Positions 10,751 through 19,165 of a stretch of 64,000 nt of DNA are shown in pieces (the stretch's first letter is position 1; each line of letters begins with the position of its first letter). The position numbers were made by a program, and so were the translations under genes. Under the pieces are notes generated by a model. That model was not told the DNA's origin. It ran no database searches and saw nothing but the letters and a program-made list of their open reading frames with translations. The stretch covers positions 1-64,000 of the forward strand of contig JAJXVB010000011.1 of the NCBI GenBank assembly GCA_021782365.1. The letters run 5' to 3'. Origin of the DNA: Pseudomonadota bacterium (GTDB lineage: Bacteria > Pseudomonadota > Gammaproteobacteria > Burkholderiales > Gallionellaceae).

Positions 10751-13489
10751 TCAGGGGCCGGGAATGCCTTTCACCAGACTTTCAAAGGCGTTGACGGGAA
10801 GTGGCGGGCTGAAGAGATAGCCCTGATAGTCATGGCAACCGATATGGATCAGAAATTCGCGCTGCTCATTCGTTTCCACGCCTTCTGCAGTCACCTGCAG
10901 CCCCAGGCTTTCTGCGAGCTTTACGATGGTTCCGGCGATGGCCGCATCATTGGCGTCTGTCAGCACGTCGCGGACGAAGGACTGGTCGATCTTCAACTGG
11001 TCGAGCGGCATGCGTTTCAGATAACTCAGGCTCGAATATCCGGTTCCGAAATCGTCCAGCGAAAAACCCACTCCCAGCGCCTTCAACTTGCGCATCTTCT
11101 CGATGATGTCCTCGATATTCTGCACCATCAGGCTTTCGGTCAGCTCGATCTTCAGGCGCGCAGGATTCGCCCCGGTCTTCTTGATGATCTCGATCACCTG
11201 TTCGACAAAGTCCGCCTGGCGGAACTGGTGAGCGCTGACATTGACCGCCAGACTGAGATATGAAAAACGGGGCTGATCAGCCCATGAGGCAAGCCTGGCG
11301 CATGCGGCCTCCAGCACCCATCTTCCCATGGGAAGAATCAGCCGGGTTTCTTCTGCCAGAGGAATGAATTTCGCAGGGGGAACGATGCCGCGCTCGGAGT
11401 GATGCCAGCGCAACAGCGCTTCAGCACCCGTGATCACGCCGTCTATGGTGACTTGGGGCTGGTAGTAGAGCTCGAACTGATTCTCCTTGATGGCGCGGCG
11501 CAGGCCTGCTTCCAGGATGGAGCGCTCTACGACCACCGTCTGCATCGCAGGGTCGAAGAAATGTATCGCATTGCCTCCCGTATCCTTGGCCTGGTACATC
11601 GCGAGGTCCGCCTGTTTCATGAGCTCTTCTGCAGTGGCGTCCTGGCCCTGGAACAGGGCGATGCCGATGCTGGGCGTGCTGTGGAAGCTCACTTCCTTGA
11701 GCAAATAGGTCTGATTGAGCGACTCTAATATCCTTTCGGCGACCGATTCTGCCTGGTTGGCGGCATGGTTCTTCAGCGTATCCAGATTCGTGAGTATTAC
11801 GACGAATTCATCGCCTCCCAGCCTCGCCACGGTTTCCTCTGCGTGAACGGATGCGTTCAGCCGCTCTGCGACCTGTTTCAGCAGCAGGTCTCCCATGTCG
11901 TGTCCCAGCGTGTCGTTGAGGGTCTTGAAATTGTCCAGGTCGATCAGCATCACCGCGCCGTGACGTTTGTGGCGGGTGCTGGTAAGCATCGCAAGCCTCA
12001 GGCGATCATGGAGCAGCGTGCGGTTGGGCAGACCCGTCAGCTGGTCATAAAAAGCCAGTTCGTTGATCTTTTCTTCAGCCATCTTGCGTTCGGTGATGTC
12101 AAAATGCGTGCTGATGTAATGGGTGACTGCGCCGCTTTCATTCTTCACCGCCGTGATGGTGAGCCATTCTGGGAAGGTCTCGCCGCTTTTCCGCTTGTTC
12201 CATATCTCTCCCTGCCATCCGCCCGTGTGATTGATTTCTTCCCACATCTTGCGGAAGAAATCCGGGTCGTGCCTGCCTGACTTGAACATGCGCGGCGTTC
12301 TTCCGACCACTTCCTGGCTGTCGTAACCCATCGTCCTGGAGAATGCGCTGTTGATCTTCAGGATGATGCGATTGGCATCGGTGACCATCATGCCTTCCTG
12401 TGACTCGAACGCAGTTGCGGCGACGCGCAACTGTTCCAGGTTGACCTGTTGTGCATCGACCATGGTATTGAACTCCTGCGCAACCGCCGCGATGTCGCGA
12501 GGACCAGCCACCGTTGCTCTGGCTCCCATATCCCCTTCGTGCACTGCACGCGCGGCATGCTCGAGCGTGGCGATTGGGCGAGTGATGCGCTTTGCAATGA
12601 TCATCGCGATCACAAGCAGCATGAGAACGGCGACGAGCACGATGGCCGTTGCGATTTGTGCGCGCATGTTGGCCTCAGCGTATATCGCCGTGACGGGTAC
12701 GCCTATCCAGGCGATCCACCCTGTGTTGGGTATCGGCATCACGGAATAGAATCGCTGAACGCCGTCAGCCGCAGTGCTCTCGATTTCACCGTTCTTGATC
12801 GAGACGATGAGCTTTGCAACTTCACGCTTTGGATGCGTGCCTATCACATGGTCAGGATCCACGTTGCGCCAGACCAGAACACCGTCCTCGTTGAAGAATC
12901 CGTAATGACTTCCACTAGCTAAGAGTTTAGCCGGTATATGCGGGTCGAACGATTTCAGGTTGAGAGGGAGCTGCACGGTCCCGATCAGCTCATGTTTTTC
13001 ATTGAAGATAGGCGAGGTGAGCACGGATACCCACTTGCCCGTGATCGGGCCGAAATGAGGCTCGCCGACGATGAATCTTCGCTCCGTTGTCACCTTCCTG
13101 AACCAGGATGTATTTGCGATGTTGATCGGTTTTCCGCTCGGTTCGGGCACCGCGGAGCAGACCATCACGCCGTCCTTGTCCGTGTAGTCAACATTGGCGT
13201 ACTCAGGGTGAAGGATGAAGATATCTTTCAGTATCGGATCGCAGTGCTTTGCGTCTGTTTCCTTCACGATAGGCCGTTCCGCGAGGCGTTGGAGCAGCAA
13301 TCGGGTGTTGTCTATCTTGCCTCCCGTATTGGTGACCATCGTGTTGACCAATATTTTGAGGGACAGCTTGGTGTCGGCTATGGTCTGCTGCCTGTCCGAA
13401 TAGATGCCGTATCCGACCACCATCACTAAAGGCACGGACAAAGCCAGAACCAGGAGCAGCAGATAGGTGCGTATCGAATAGTTGCGCAT
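10751..13489 (-). CDS. Membrane Cache-HAMP-PAS-GGDEF-EAL c-di-GMP protein
   Basis: Bifunctional-type c-di-GMP protein of 912 residues. It has an N-terminal membrane segment, a periplasmic Cache-like sensor (about 35-275, with TGKWVSVLTSPIF and the GWIAWIGVPV end typical of dCACHE), a second membrane segment, HAMP (about 300-350), PAS (about 355-470), GGDEF (GGDEF preserved, but HAEE at the usual RxxD inhibitory site) and EAL. The EAL part keeps EALLRWHH, DDFGTGYSSL, LKIDQSFV and TAEGVE, so phosphodiesterase activity is plausible. Its PAS domain closely matches the second PAS of the downstream cyclase. No clear ribosome site is seen before the ATG. Confidence 0.9.
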   Translation of the reverse strand: MRNYSIRTYLLLLVLALSVPLVMVVGYGIYSDRQQTIADTKLSLKILVNTMVTNTGGKIDNTRLLLQRLAERPIVKETDAKHCDPILKDIFILHPEYANVDYTDKDGVMVCSAVPEPSGKPINIANTSWFRKVTTERRFIVGEPHFGPITGKWVSVLTSPIFNEKHELIGTVQLPLNLKSFDPHIPAKLLASGSHYGFFNEDGVLVWRNVDPDHVIGTHPKREVAKLIVSIKNGEIESTAADGVQRFYSVMPIPNTGWIAWIGVPVTAIYAEANMRAQIATAIVLVAVLMLLVIAMIIAKRITRPIATLEHAARAVHEGDMGARATVAGPRDIAAVAQEFNTMVDAQQVNLEQLRVAATAFESQEGMMVTDANRIILKINSAFSRTMGYDSQEVVGRTPRMFKSGRHDPDFFRKMWEEINHTGGWQGEIWNKRKSGETFPEWLTITAVKNESGAVTHYISTHFDITERKMAEEKINELAFYDQLTGLPNRTLLHDRLRLAMLTSTRHKRHGAVMLIDLDNFKTLNDTLGHDMGDLLLKQVAERLNASVHAEETVARLGGDEFVVILTNLDTLKNHAANQAESVAERILESLNQTYLLKEVSFHSTPSIGIALFQGQDATAEELMKQADLAMYQAKDTGGNAIHFFDPAMQTVVVERSILEAGLRRAIKENQFELYYQPQVTIDGVITGAEALLRWHHSERGIVPPAKFIPLAEETRLILPMGRWVLEAACARLASWADQPRFSYLSLAVNVSAHQFRQADFVEQVIEIIKKTGANPARLKIELTESLMVQNIEDIIEKMRKLKALGVGFSLDDFGTGYSSLSYLKRMPLDQLKIDQSFVRDVLTDANDAAIAGTIVKLAESLGLQVTAEGVETNEQREFLIHIGCHDYQGYLFSPPLPVNAFESLVKGIPGP

Positions 13490-13602
13490 GCTATGGCGCA
13501 GCCCTGTATCGGCGCGAAATCGTCTGAAGGAGCTTCATCCCAAAAGGATATATTGTTTTTCCCTATAAAGCCATATGAAGCCGCTGCCCAGGGAAGCAGC
13601 AT

Positions 13603-13837
13603 TCAAACCGTCAGGCGACGGTAGATTTCAGCGACCTTCAGGGGAAGCATGCGTGCCTCGTCGATCACCACGTAATGCGCCGGCCCGTAAAGATGCGGCA
13701 GGTAGTCGCGTCCTTCCCTGTCTATCGTGATGCCGAAGGGAGCCTGAACGGCGCGCCTCGATCAGCGCCTTCTTGAAGTCCATGGAGGCGGCATTCACCG
13801 CCTCGGCCGGTTTCTTCTTGCTGGTCTTGTTTGGCAT
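13603..13837 (-). pseudogene. Frameshifted C-terminal remnant of a NorD/CbbO-like protein
   Basis: From ATG at 13837 the frame reads a short Lys-rich start, then DFKKALIEARR. About position 13750 the match moves to another frame, which reads FGITIDREGRDYLPHLYG, then YVVIDEARMLPLKVAEIYRRL and a stop at 13603-13605. From memory of the family, this is the end of the von Willebrand A domain of NorD/CbbO proteins, which help activate nitric-oxide reductase or Rubisco. About 600 expected upstream residues are absent and no norQ/cbbQ partner is nearby. As written, the open frame gives a 69-residue protein with an unrelated tail. A single-base frameshift explains this; a sequencing error cannot be excluded. 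Confidence 0.6.
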
Positions 13838-13955
13838 ACATGCTCCTTGGTGACATGTTATGCCTCAAACACAAAATTTATGACAGGCTCTGCCGAATGC
13901 TCCTTATGCGCTATAATTTCTCGTCCTAATTACAATCAACAGACGGGGCAATAAC

Positions 13956-14360
13956 TTGGCATCGAATAAAGCACGCGCCCACTTCACACTCAGTGGTTAT
14001 CATTTTAATCCTGACGACATCACGCGTCTGATTGGCATCGAACCCACCTCAGTCGATGCATCCGGTGCATACAGTGCCCTAGACAAACCCGTGATCAGTT
14101 CGTGGGAATTGTCTTCTGAAACGGTGACGGACGATATTGACGTTTATAAACTGACAGAAACCATCATTAAAAAAATAGAACCGGCCAAGGAAAAAATTCT
14201 GCAAGTTATAAAAAGTCACAACCTGTCGCCAAGATTGGAGGTCGTTCTGGTGTTGTCTGTCGACAACACGGTACCCGATATCGGTTTTGGTGCCAGAACG
14301 GTTCGTTTCCTGGCCGATATTGGCGCTTTTATCAATGTGGATTACAAAATTTCTGCGTAA
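13956..14360 (+). CDS. DUF4279-like protein
   Basis: Small cytoplasmic protein of 134 residues with no signal peptide or membrane segment. The pattern (a strand with FTLSGYHFNPDDITRLIGIEPT, a SSWELSS block, a helical middle, and an end with RFLADIGAFINVDYKISA) resembles DUF4279 proteins, whose function is unknown. They are often found in accessory regions and near toxin-immunity genes. The start is TTG at 13956. Base composition is A+T-richer than the flanking genes. A good terminator follows. It stands alone on the plus strand of the islet. Confidence 0.6.
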   Translation: MASNKARAHFTLSGYHFNPDDITRLIGIEPTSVDASGAYSALDKPVISSWELSSETVTDDIDVYKLTETIIKKIEPAKEKILQVIKSHNLSPRLEVVLVLSVDNTVPDIGFGARTVRFLADIGAFINVDYKISA

Positions 14361-14383
14361 ATACAATTATTGTTCCGAAATAT

Positions 14384-14410
14384 AAAAGCACGCTTTAAAA
14401 GCGTGCTTTT
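14384..14410 (+). terminator. Terminator after the DUF4279-like gene
   Basis: AAAAGCACGC (14384-14393) and GCGTGCTTTT (14401-14410) form a perfect stem with a seven-base loop. The stem has A- and T-tracts on both sides, so it may also stop transcripts arriving from the minus strand. Confidence 0.8.
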
Positions 14411-14470
14411 CAAAACCCAAATTCAAATTAGTAGCCGTGCGGCCTTTCAGGTAACGAACAGCCGACTGGC

Positions 14471-14641
14471 TTAGGGCCTCTTTGGAGTTTGGTATGGAAC
14501 TTCCTTCTGTATTGGCTCCCAGGTTGTTTCATAACCAACAAAAAATTGTCCCGGTACAATCTCTTTCTGACGGGTTGTCACACGGTATGCACGTCCATCA
14601 GGAATCTTGGGGCGGCAAAATGGCTTCTTTTCATCACTCAT
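14471..14641 (-). CDS. Small hypothetical protein (56 aa)
   Basis: An open frame from ATG at 14641 to TAA at 14471-14473 encodes 56 residues, beginning MSDEKKPFCRPKIPDGRAYR and rich in Lys, Pro and Gln, with a single Cys and no membrane segment. A strong ribosome site, AAGGAG, lies about eight bases upstream, which makes it credible despite its size. It is the last gene of a minus-strand run behind the HIT gene and ends before the 14384-14410 hairpin. I do not recognise the family. Confidence 0.55.
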   Translation of the reverse strand: MSDEKKPFCRPKIPDGRAYRVTTRQKEIVPGQFFVGYETTWEPIQKEVPYQTPKRP

Positions 14642-14728
14642 AACAACATCTCCTTGCGGGTTGAAAACGGGAGGTATTACTACAAATGGCTGCCAGCCCC
14701 TCCCACTAAGCTGACTGAATCATACTCC

Positions 14729-15133
14729 TTAACGCGTGTAATGTCCTTTCTTTGGAATCACATGGCGTACGCCCCCCTGAGGATTTTCGACATCCCCTTT
14801 ATAGCGCGGAATGATGTGTATATGGACATGGAAAATACTCTGGCCTGCTGCCTGTCCCACATTAACGCCGATATTGTAGCCATCCGGATTGAACTCCTCG
14901 TCCAGCAGTGTGCGCTCCTCGGTGATCAGTTCCATGCAGGCATTGACCTCTTCCGTTGTCAGTTCAAAAAAACTGGCCACATGCCGACGCGGGATAACCA
15001 GGGTGTGTCCCGGGCTTGCAGGATAGGTATCACGAGCACTGTAAGCAAGCTCATGTTCCAGTGATACGCCGCGCGGATCCTTGCAGAACAGACACGGGTT
15101 GTTCGGATCACGCTTTGTTTCTATTTTTTCCAT
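14729..15133 (-). CDS. HIT family nucleotide hydrolase/transferase
   Basis: Histidine-triad protein of 134 residues; the family hydrolyses nucleoside phosphoramidates, dinucleoside polyphosphates or similar AMP conjugates. The active-site triad reads HVHIHIIPR, preceded by GVNVGQAAGQSIFH. An N-terminal CLFC pair resembles the zinc site of some HIT proteins. ATG at 15133 is the natural start (MEKIETKRD); a TTG at 15157 would abut the upstream stop. It is the penultimate gene of the minus-strand run. AMP-linked substrates would suit a neighbourhood next to APS metabolism, but that is only a guess. Confidence 0.85.
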   Translation of the reverse strand: MEKIETKRDPNNPCLFCKDPRGVSLEHELAYSARDTYPASPGHTLVIPRRHVASFFELTTEEVNACMELITEERTLLDEEFNPDGYNIGVNVGQAAGQSIFHVHIHIIPRYKGDVENPQGGVRHVIPKKGHYTR

Positions 15134-15157
15134 AACAGATAAATCCCAGCTCACCAA

Positions 15158-16192
15158 TCATCTGCTTTCGCAACTCACAAGCGCCATCGATCTTGCCTTA
15201 TCCATTTGCTCCTTGCAATGCCTTAAACAAAGCGGCTGAAGGGCATGCGAAAAACACTCGATAATGATCTCAAACTCATCGGCGACCTCTTCTGCAAGCT
15301 GGTGATCCTTTGTTATTTCTGCCAGTAAATTCTGGGCTGTCGTCTTATTCACCCTGCATAGCACCGACAGATGAATTGGCAGTTGCTGCTCCATACTGAC
15401 CGTTAGCGCCTTTTCATATGACCTGATAGCTTCCCCCAGGCGTTCTGGGTTGCCTTCAGATTCACCGAGATGATGCAATACAACAGCGCGGTTATTATGG
15501 GTAGCTGTTAACTCCAATGCATAATTATCCGCATCGAGTACGGCAAGAGCGTTTTTGTAAGCAACAACGGACTTTTGAAATTGACGGTTACCTTTCAGCA
15601 GTTTTCCGAAAGCATATAGCGTATTTCCAAGCTGGTGCATGGTAAGCATCCAGTCTTCCGGAGATTTTTCTCGGGTCCAGACCAGCAAAGCGTTGGTATA
15701 GGCATCCACTGCGATTTTCAAGGGCTGTGTAGCCTCAATTAGTTGACCTAGCGCCTGGTTAGCCGTGCCGAGGTTATATTGTGTAGCAGCCCATTCCAAT
15801 GGTGAGCCTTCCTGTTTGAATTCCTCTAATGCATTGCTGAAACACTGAATAGCTCGTTTAAATGACTCAGCATCTCTTCGCTGCTGTCCCAACGCAGCAA
15901 GAATATTGCCGAGATTATTCTGCGTCTCGGCCCAGACCAAAGGCTTGTTGATGCGCAATGACTCGGTAAGCGATGCCTCTAGCGCTTCACGCAAGTTCTC
16001 AAAAATTTTTGAGCTGAAACGATGCGGTTCATAATTTCCCCGTGTATAAAGGAAATTATCTGCCACAGCAATTTTGGTATCTGGAACAGCCGCTGCAGCC
16101 ATCTCCTCACTCAGCATGTTTATGGAGTTTGCTATTGCGCGTTCCAGGGCCCTGTTCTCGGGATAGATCAAATAATTGGTTGAGAATTTCAT
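15158..16192 (-). CDS. TPR-repeat protein
   Basis: Protein of 344 residues built largely of tetratricopeptide-like repeats from about 75 to 290. Successive units read WAETQNNLGNILAALGQ, WAATQYNLGTANQALGQ, WMLTMHQLGNTLYAFGK and LTATHNNRAVVLHHLG, a periodic repeat with a spacing of about 50-60 residues. No signal peptide or catalytic domain is visible. The start overlaps the stop of the SlyD-like gene by four bases, which implies translational coupling. Probably a protein-protein interaction scaffold of unknown partner. Confidence 0.75.
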   Translation of the reverse strand: MKFSTNYLIYPENRALERAIANSINMLSEEMAAAAVPDTKIAVADNFLYTRGNYEPHRFSSKIFENLREALEASLTESLRINKPLVWAETQNNLGNILAALGQQRRDAESFKRAIQCFSNALEEFKQEGSPLEWAATQYNLGTANQALGQLIEATQPLKIAVDAYTNALLVWTREKSPEDWMLTMHQLGNTLYAFGKLLKGNRQFQKSVVAYKNALAVLDADNYALELTATHNNRAVVLHHLGESEGNPERLGEAIRSYEKALTVSMEQQLPIHLSVLCRVNKTTAQNLLAEITKDHQLAEEVADEFEIIIECFSHALQPLCLRHCKEQMDKARSMALVSCESR

Positions 16193-16698
16193 ATTGCCCG
16201 GTCAAGTATTTCATTTAAGTCAGGGTCGGCGCCGACCGGTCCGCCAAGCTCGATTTCTTCATCGGTTGCATCGCGTATGGACAGGACTTCCAACTTGAAA
16301 GTAACTTCCCTGCCACAAAGGGGATTATTCCCGTCTACAGTCAATGTTTTGTCATCAAGCCGGGTCACGATAAAGTTTCTGGATTCGCCTTTTTCGTTTT
16401 CCATGGTAATGGTCATGCCGATTTCCCGGTACTCTTTCGGCACATTTTCGATGCGGTCGGTAAATACCAGCGACTCGTCTCTCTCGCCGTATAACCGTTT
16501 GGTATCTATTGGCACCTCAATGATGTCGCCGACTTTTTTACCGTACAACTCCTTGGTCACATCTTCAGACATCACATCATTCACACCATGAACATAGCCC
16601 AGCGGATAATCTATAGTAACGAGTATGTCACCTGTCTTTTTATCGATGACCTTGTAATTCAGTTCAACAAATTTTTCGTTTTCAATCGTATCTGACAT
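16189..16698 (-). CDS. SlyD-like FKBP-type peptidyl-prolyl isomerase
   Basis: Likely prolyl isomerase/chaperone of 169 residues. The SlyD layout is present: an FKBP half-barrel with PLGYVHGVNDVMSEDV and LYGKKVGDIIEVPI, the inserted flap (about 75-125) and the closing VDGNNPLCGREVTFKLEV segment (canonical SlyD reads DGNHPLAG), followed by IRDATDEEI. The His-rich metal-binding tail of E. coli SlyD is missing; the C terminus is short and acidic. It is coupled to the TPR gene and follows an unknown gene in the same run, so the cluster may serve folding or quality control. Confidence 0.8.
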   Translation of the reverse strand: MSDTIENEKFVELNYKVIDKKTGDILVTIDYPLGYVHGVNDVMSEDVTKELYGKKVGDIIEVPIDTKRLYGERDESLVFTDRIENVPKEYREIGMTITMENEKGESRNFIVTRLDDKTLTVDGNNPLCGREVTFKLEVLSIRDATDEEIELGGPVGADPDLNEILDRAI

Positions 16699-16727
16699 AT
16701 CTCATTTAAATTTTATATAACATTACC

Positions 16728-17078
16728 CTAAAACAAGGTGGCGCCAAAAATTCTCACCTTGTCGTCTTCATAACCCAGCACCAGTCTTCCCAGCCATTCT
16801 CCCTTATTTTTCTTATTTATCACTTTATATAAAACAGTGACATAATCCCCACGGCGTATCATCCCCAGATATGAATAATCGTCTGACAGGTTTTTCGCAA
16901 GATCGCTTCTGGCAAACTGCTTGCCCATTTCAATTTCATTCGCGCCCTGTATAAATGTAGACGAAAAATTACGGGTAAAAGCACCGTAGTTTCCTTCATT
17001 GGAGTACTTGATAAGATCAGCCCACATCGGATGGGCTAACTCTAGAATTTCTTCATCGGTTTTTTCAAGAATGTTCAT
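16728..17078 (-). CDS. Hypothetical protein (116 aa)
   Basis: Small soluble protein with no signal peptide. It starts with MNILEKTDEEILELAHPMWA and ends in strands (YVTVLYKVINKK, EWLGRLVLGYED, VRIFGATLF) that suggest a small alpha+beta fold of the SnoaL/NTF2-like kind; this is a weak impression. ATG at 17078 is preceded by AGGAAA at proper spacing, better than the upstream alternative at 17096. It is the first gene of the A+T-rich minus-strand run. Function unknown. Confidence 0.55.
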   Translation of the reverse strand: MNILEKTDEEILELAHPMWADLIKYSNEGNYGAFTRNFSSTFIQGANEIEMGKQFARSDLAKNLSDDYSYLGMIRRGDYVTVLYKVINKKNKGEWLGRLVLGYEDDKVRIFGATLF

Positions 17079-17147
17079 CAAATTTCCTACGTACACTATG
17101 ATTCACAATTTTATCTATTGCAGTATCACACTTCCAATCAAATAGAC

Positions 17148-17177
17148 AAAAAAAGGACCAACTATGCCGGTCCTTTT
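17148..17177 (-). terminator. Terminator downstream of aprA
   Basis: On the minus strand AAAAGGACC and GGTCCTTTT form a nine-base stem (arms at 17169-17177 and 17151-17159) ending in a run of seven T. It closes the sat-aprMBA transcript and separates it from the islet. Confidence 0.85.
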
Positions 17178-17215
17178 GGATGCTTCAACAAATTACCGCA
17201 GCAAAAAAATCTTTT

Positions 17216-17249
17216 TGGCCTGATTTCACGATACTGGCAAATCAGGCCA
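17216..17249 (-). terminator. Second hairpin directly after aprA
   Basis: TGGCCTGATTT (17216-17226) and AAATCAGGCCA (17239-17249) form a perfect 11-base stem with a 12-base loop, nine bases past the aprA stop. On the minus strand it is followed by AAAAAGATTTTTTT. With the hairpin at 17148-17177 it makes a tandem terminator. Confidence 0.75.
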
Positions 17250-17257
17250 TTATTTGC

Positions 17258-19165
17258 TTAGTGCTGACCTGAAGCTTTCATTGCAGCCAGTGCCTTGTCC
17301 TCGATGTCACCTACCAGGTGGTAGAGCGGTGCTTTTTCCATCATGTACTCGCCTGTCTTCGGATCGCGACGAGAAACTGTCAGCACGTGCCAGTTCTCGT
17401 CGTCCAGCTTCATCACATCGCCGCGATAGTAGTAACCAGGCCAACGTGTTTCCTTACGGAACAGCGTATGGTGGAATACACTCTCGGAGGTCAGGAAGCG
17501 GTGCTTCAGTTCCCATGCACGCAGCAGCTCATGGATGTCTGATGCGGCCACATTTTCCAGGTCTTCGCCCAGAATCGACATCTTCTTCAGGCCGATGTTC
17601 AGGAGCTTGTCGTTGGTCATGTAGTTAACACCGAAGCCGCCGCAGTACTCATCCATCAGCTTCTGCAGACGATCGAGACCCTGCCTTGGGTTGATGAAGT
17701 TGGGGTTGACAGAACCGGCAACCACTTCATTGCTGTATACACGGTAGGTTTCCAGCGGTTTGTAGATCTGCTCCCTGCGACGGTCTATCTGAGATTGGGA
17801 AACACGGATGCCTTCTGCTTTGCCATCATCGATGTATTTGCATGCAGCCTTGGCAGCCAGACGGCCTTCAGTGAAGGAGCCGGACGAGAAGGCGTGAGGT
17901 GTGCCGCCGACTGCGTCACCGGCACCGAACAGACCTTCAATGGTCGTCATGCGGTTATATCCCCAGAAGTATTCTGGTGGAGATATATCTTCCGGACCGG
18001 AGCACCAGGCGCCGCAACCGGTAGCATGCGAGCCCATCACATAAGGTTCGGAAGTGGTCAGCTCGGGGTTTTCGTACTTGGGATCAACGTCAGTTGCCGC
18101 CCAAAGTACGGCCTGGCCGACGGTCATGCCCAGGAAGTTGTGCCAGCCGATTTCTTCAAGATGCGGATCCTGGAAGGCTTCCATGGTAACCATGTGAATC
18201 GGGCCACGACCGGCATTCACCTCGTTGATGATCGCGTGGTTGCGCAGACAAGTCGGAATCGGACGATGCGTTCTGTGCGAGACTTCCGGATCCAGGTATT
18301 CCTTTCCCACCATTTGCTGCAACGCAGGGAACCACTTGGATTCGTACTCCTCGCCGTAAGCATTCTGGGTATAGGTCTTGAGATGCAGGAAGTAGGCGCC
18401 TACCGGACCGTAGCCATCTTTGAATCGGGCAAGCACGATACGGTTTTCCATCTGCGTCATCTTCGCACCCGCTTCGATCATCAAGCCATAGGCAGAACCA
18501 GAAGACCAAGGCGCGTACCACACACGGCCCGCACCTTCGCCGATAGAACGCGGCTTGAAGATGTTGGAAGCGCCACCTGCACCGCAGACCACGGTTTTGG
18601 ACTTGAACACGTGGTAGTTACCCGTACGGACATTAAAGCCCACGGCGCCGGCAACGCGATTTTCTTTGGATTCATCCATCAACAGGTGCGTCACACAGAT
18701 GCGGTTGAAAACCTTGTCCGCTGACTTCTTGGCCGCTTCAGCAACGATAGGCTTGTATGATTCACCGTGAATCATGATCTGCCAACGCCCTTCACGCAGG
18801 AAAGAACCCTTCTTCTCGTTGCGCATGATGGGCAGGCCCCATTCTTCGAAGTTGTGCACAGTGGAGTCCACATGGCGAGCCATGTCGAACAGCAAGTCTT
18901 CGCGCACCATGCCCATCAGGTCGATACGCGCATAGCGCACATGATCTTCGGGGTTGTTCTCGCCAAAGCGTGTACCCATGTAGCAGTTGATCGCATACAG
19001 GCCCTGGGCGACCGCGCCAGAACGCATGATATTTGCCTTTTCGGCGATGACGATCTTTTTGTTCTGTCCCCAATATCTCGCTTCAAATGCCGCACCCGTA
19101 CCGCCCAACCCAGCGCCTACAACCAGGATATCGATATTGTCTTCAACAATTGTTTGGTAGCTCAT
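17258..19165 (-). CDS. aprA: Adenylylsulfate reductase alpha subunit AprA
   Basis: FAD subunit of APS reductase, here probably running in the oxidative direction (sulfite plus AMP to APS). The 635-residue product has the N-terminal dinucleotide fold (DILVVGAGLGGTGAAFEARY), the MRSGAVAQGLYAINCYMG segment, GAGGASNIFKPRS, and C-terminal features of the AprA branch of the fumarate-reductase superfamily (TRWPGYYYRGD). The length is normal. Its start overlaps the aprB stop by one base and it is last in aprM-aprB-aprA. The aprM partner rather than qmoABC is typical of sulfur-oxidising betaproteobacteria. Confidence 0.97.
   Translation of the reverse strand: MSYQTIVEDNIDILVVGAGLGGTGAAFEARYWGQNKKIVIAEKANIMRSGAVAQGLYAINCYMGTRFGENNPEDHVRYARIDLMGMVREDLLFDMARHVDSTVHNFEEWGLPIMRNEKKGSFLREGRWQIMIHGESYKPIVAEAAKKSADKVFNRICVTHLLMDESKENRVAGAVGFNVRTGNYHVFKSKTVVCGAGGASNIFKPRSIGEGAGRVWYAPWSSGSAYGLMIEAGAKMTQMENRIVLARFKDGYGPVGAYFLHLKTYTQNAYGEEYESKWFPALQQMVGKEYLDPEVSHRTHRPIPTCLRNHAIINEVNAGRGPIHMVTMEAFQDPHLEEIGWHNFLGMTVGQAVLWAATDVDPKYENPELTTSEPYVMGSHATGCGAWCSGPEDISPPEYFWGYNRMTTIEGLFGAGDAVGGTPHAFSSGSFTEGRLAAKAACKYIDDGKAEGIRVSQSQIDRRREQIYKPLETYRVYSNEVVAGSVNPNFINPRQGLDRLQKLMDEYCGGFGVNYMTNDKLLNIGLKKMSILGEDLENVAASDIHELLRAWELKHRFLTSESVFHHTLFRKETRWPGYYYRGDVMKLDDENWHVLTVSRRDPKTGEYMMEKAPLYHLVGDIEDKALAAMKASGQH

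Noticed and set aside
13628-13837. A functional 69-residue basic protein
   Set aside because: The second half reads sensibly only in another frame as a NorD/CbbO tail, so the open frame is better explained as a frameshifted remnant.
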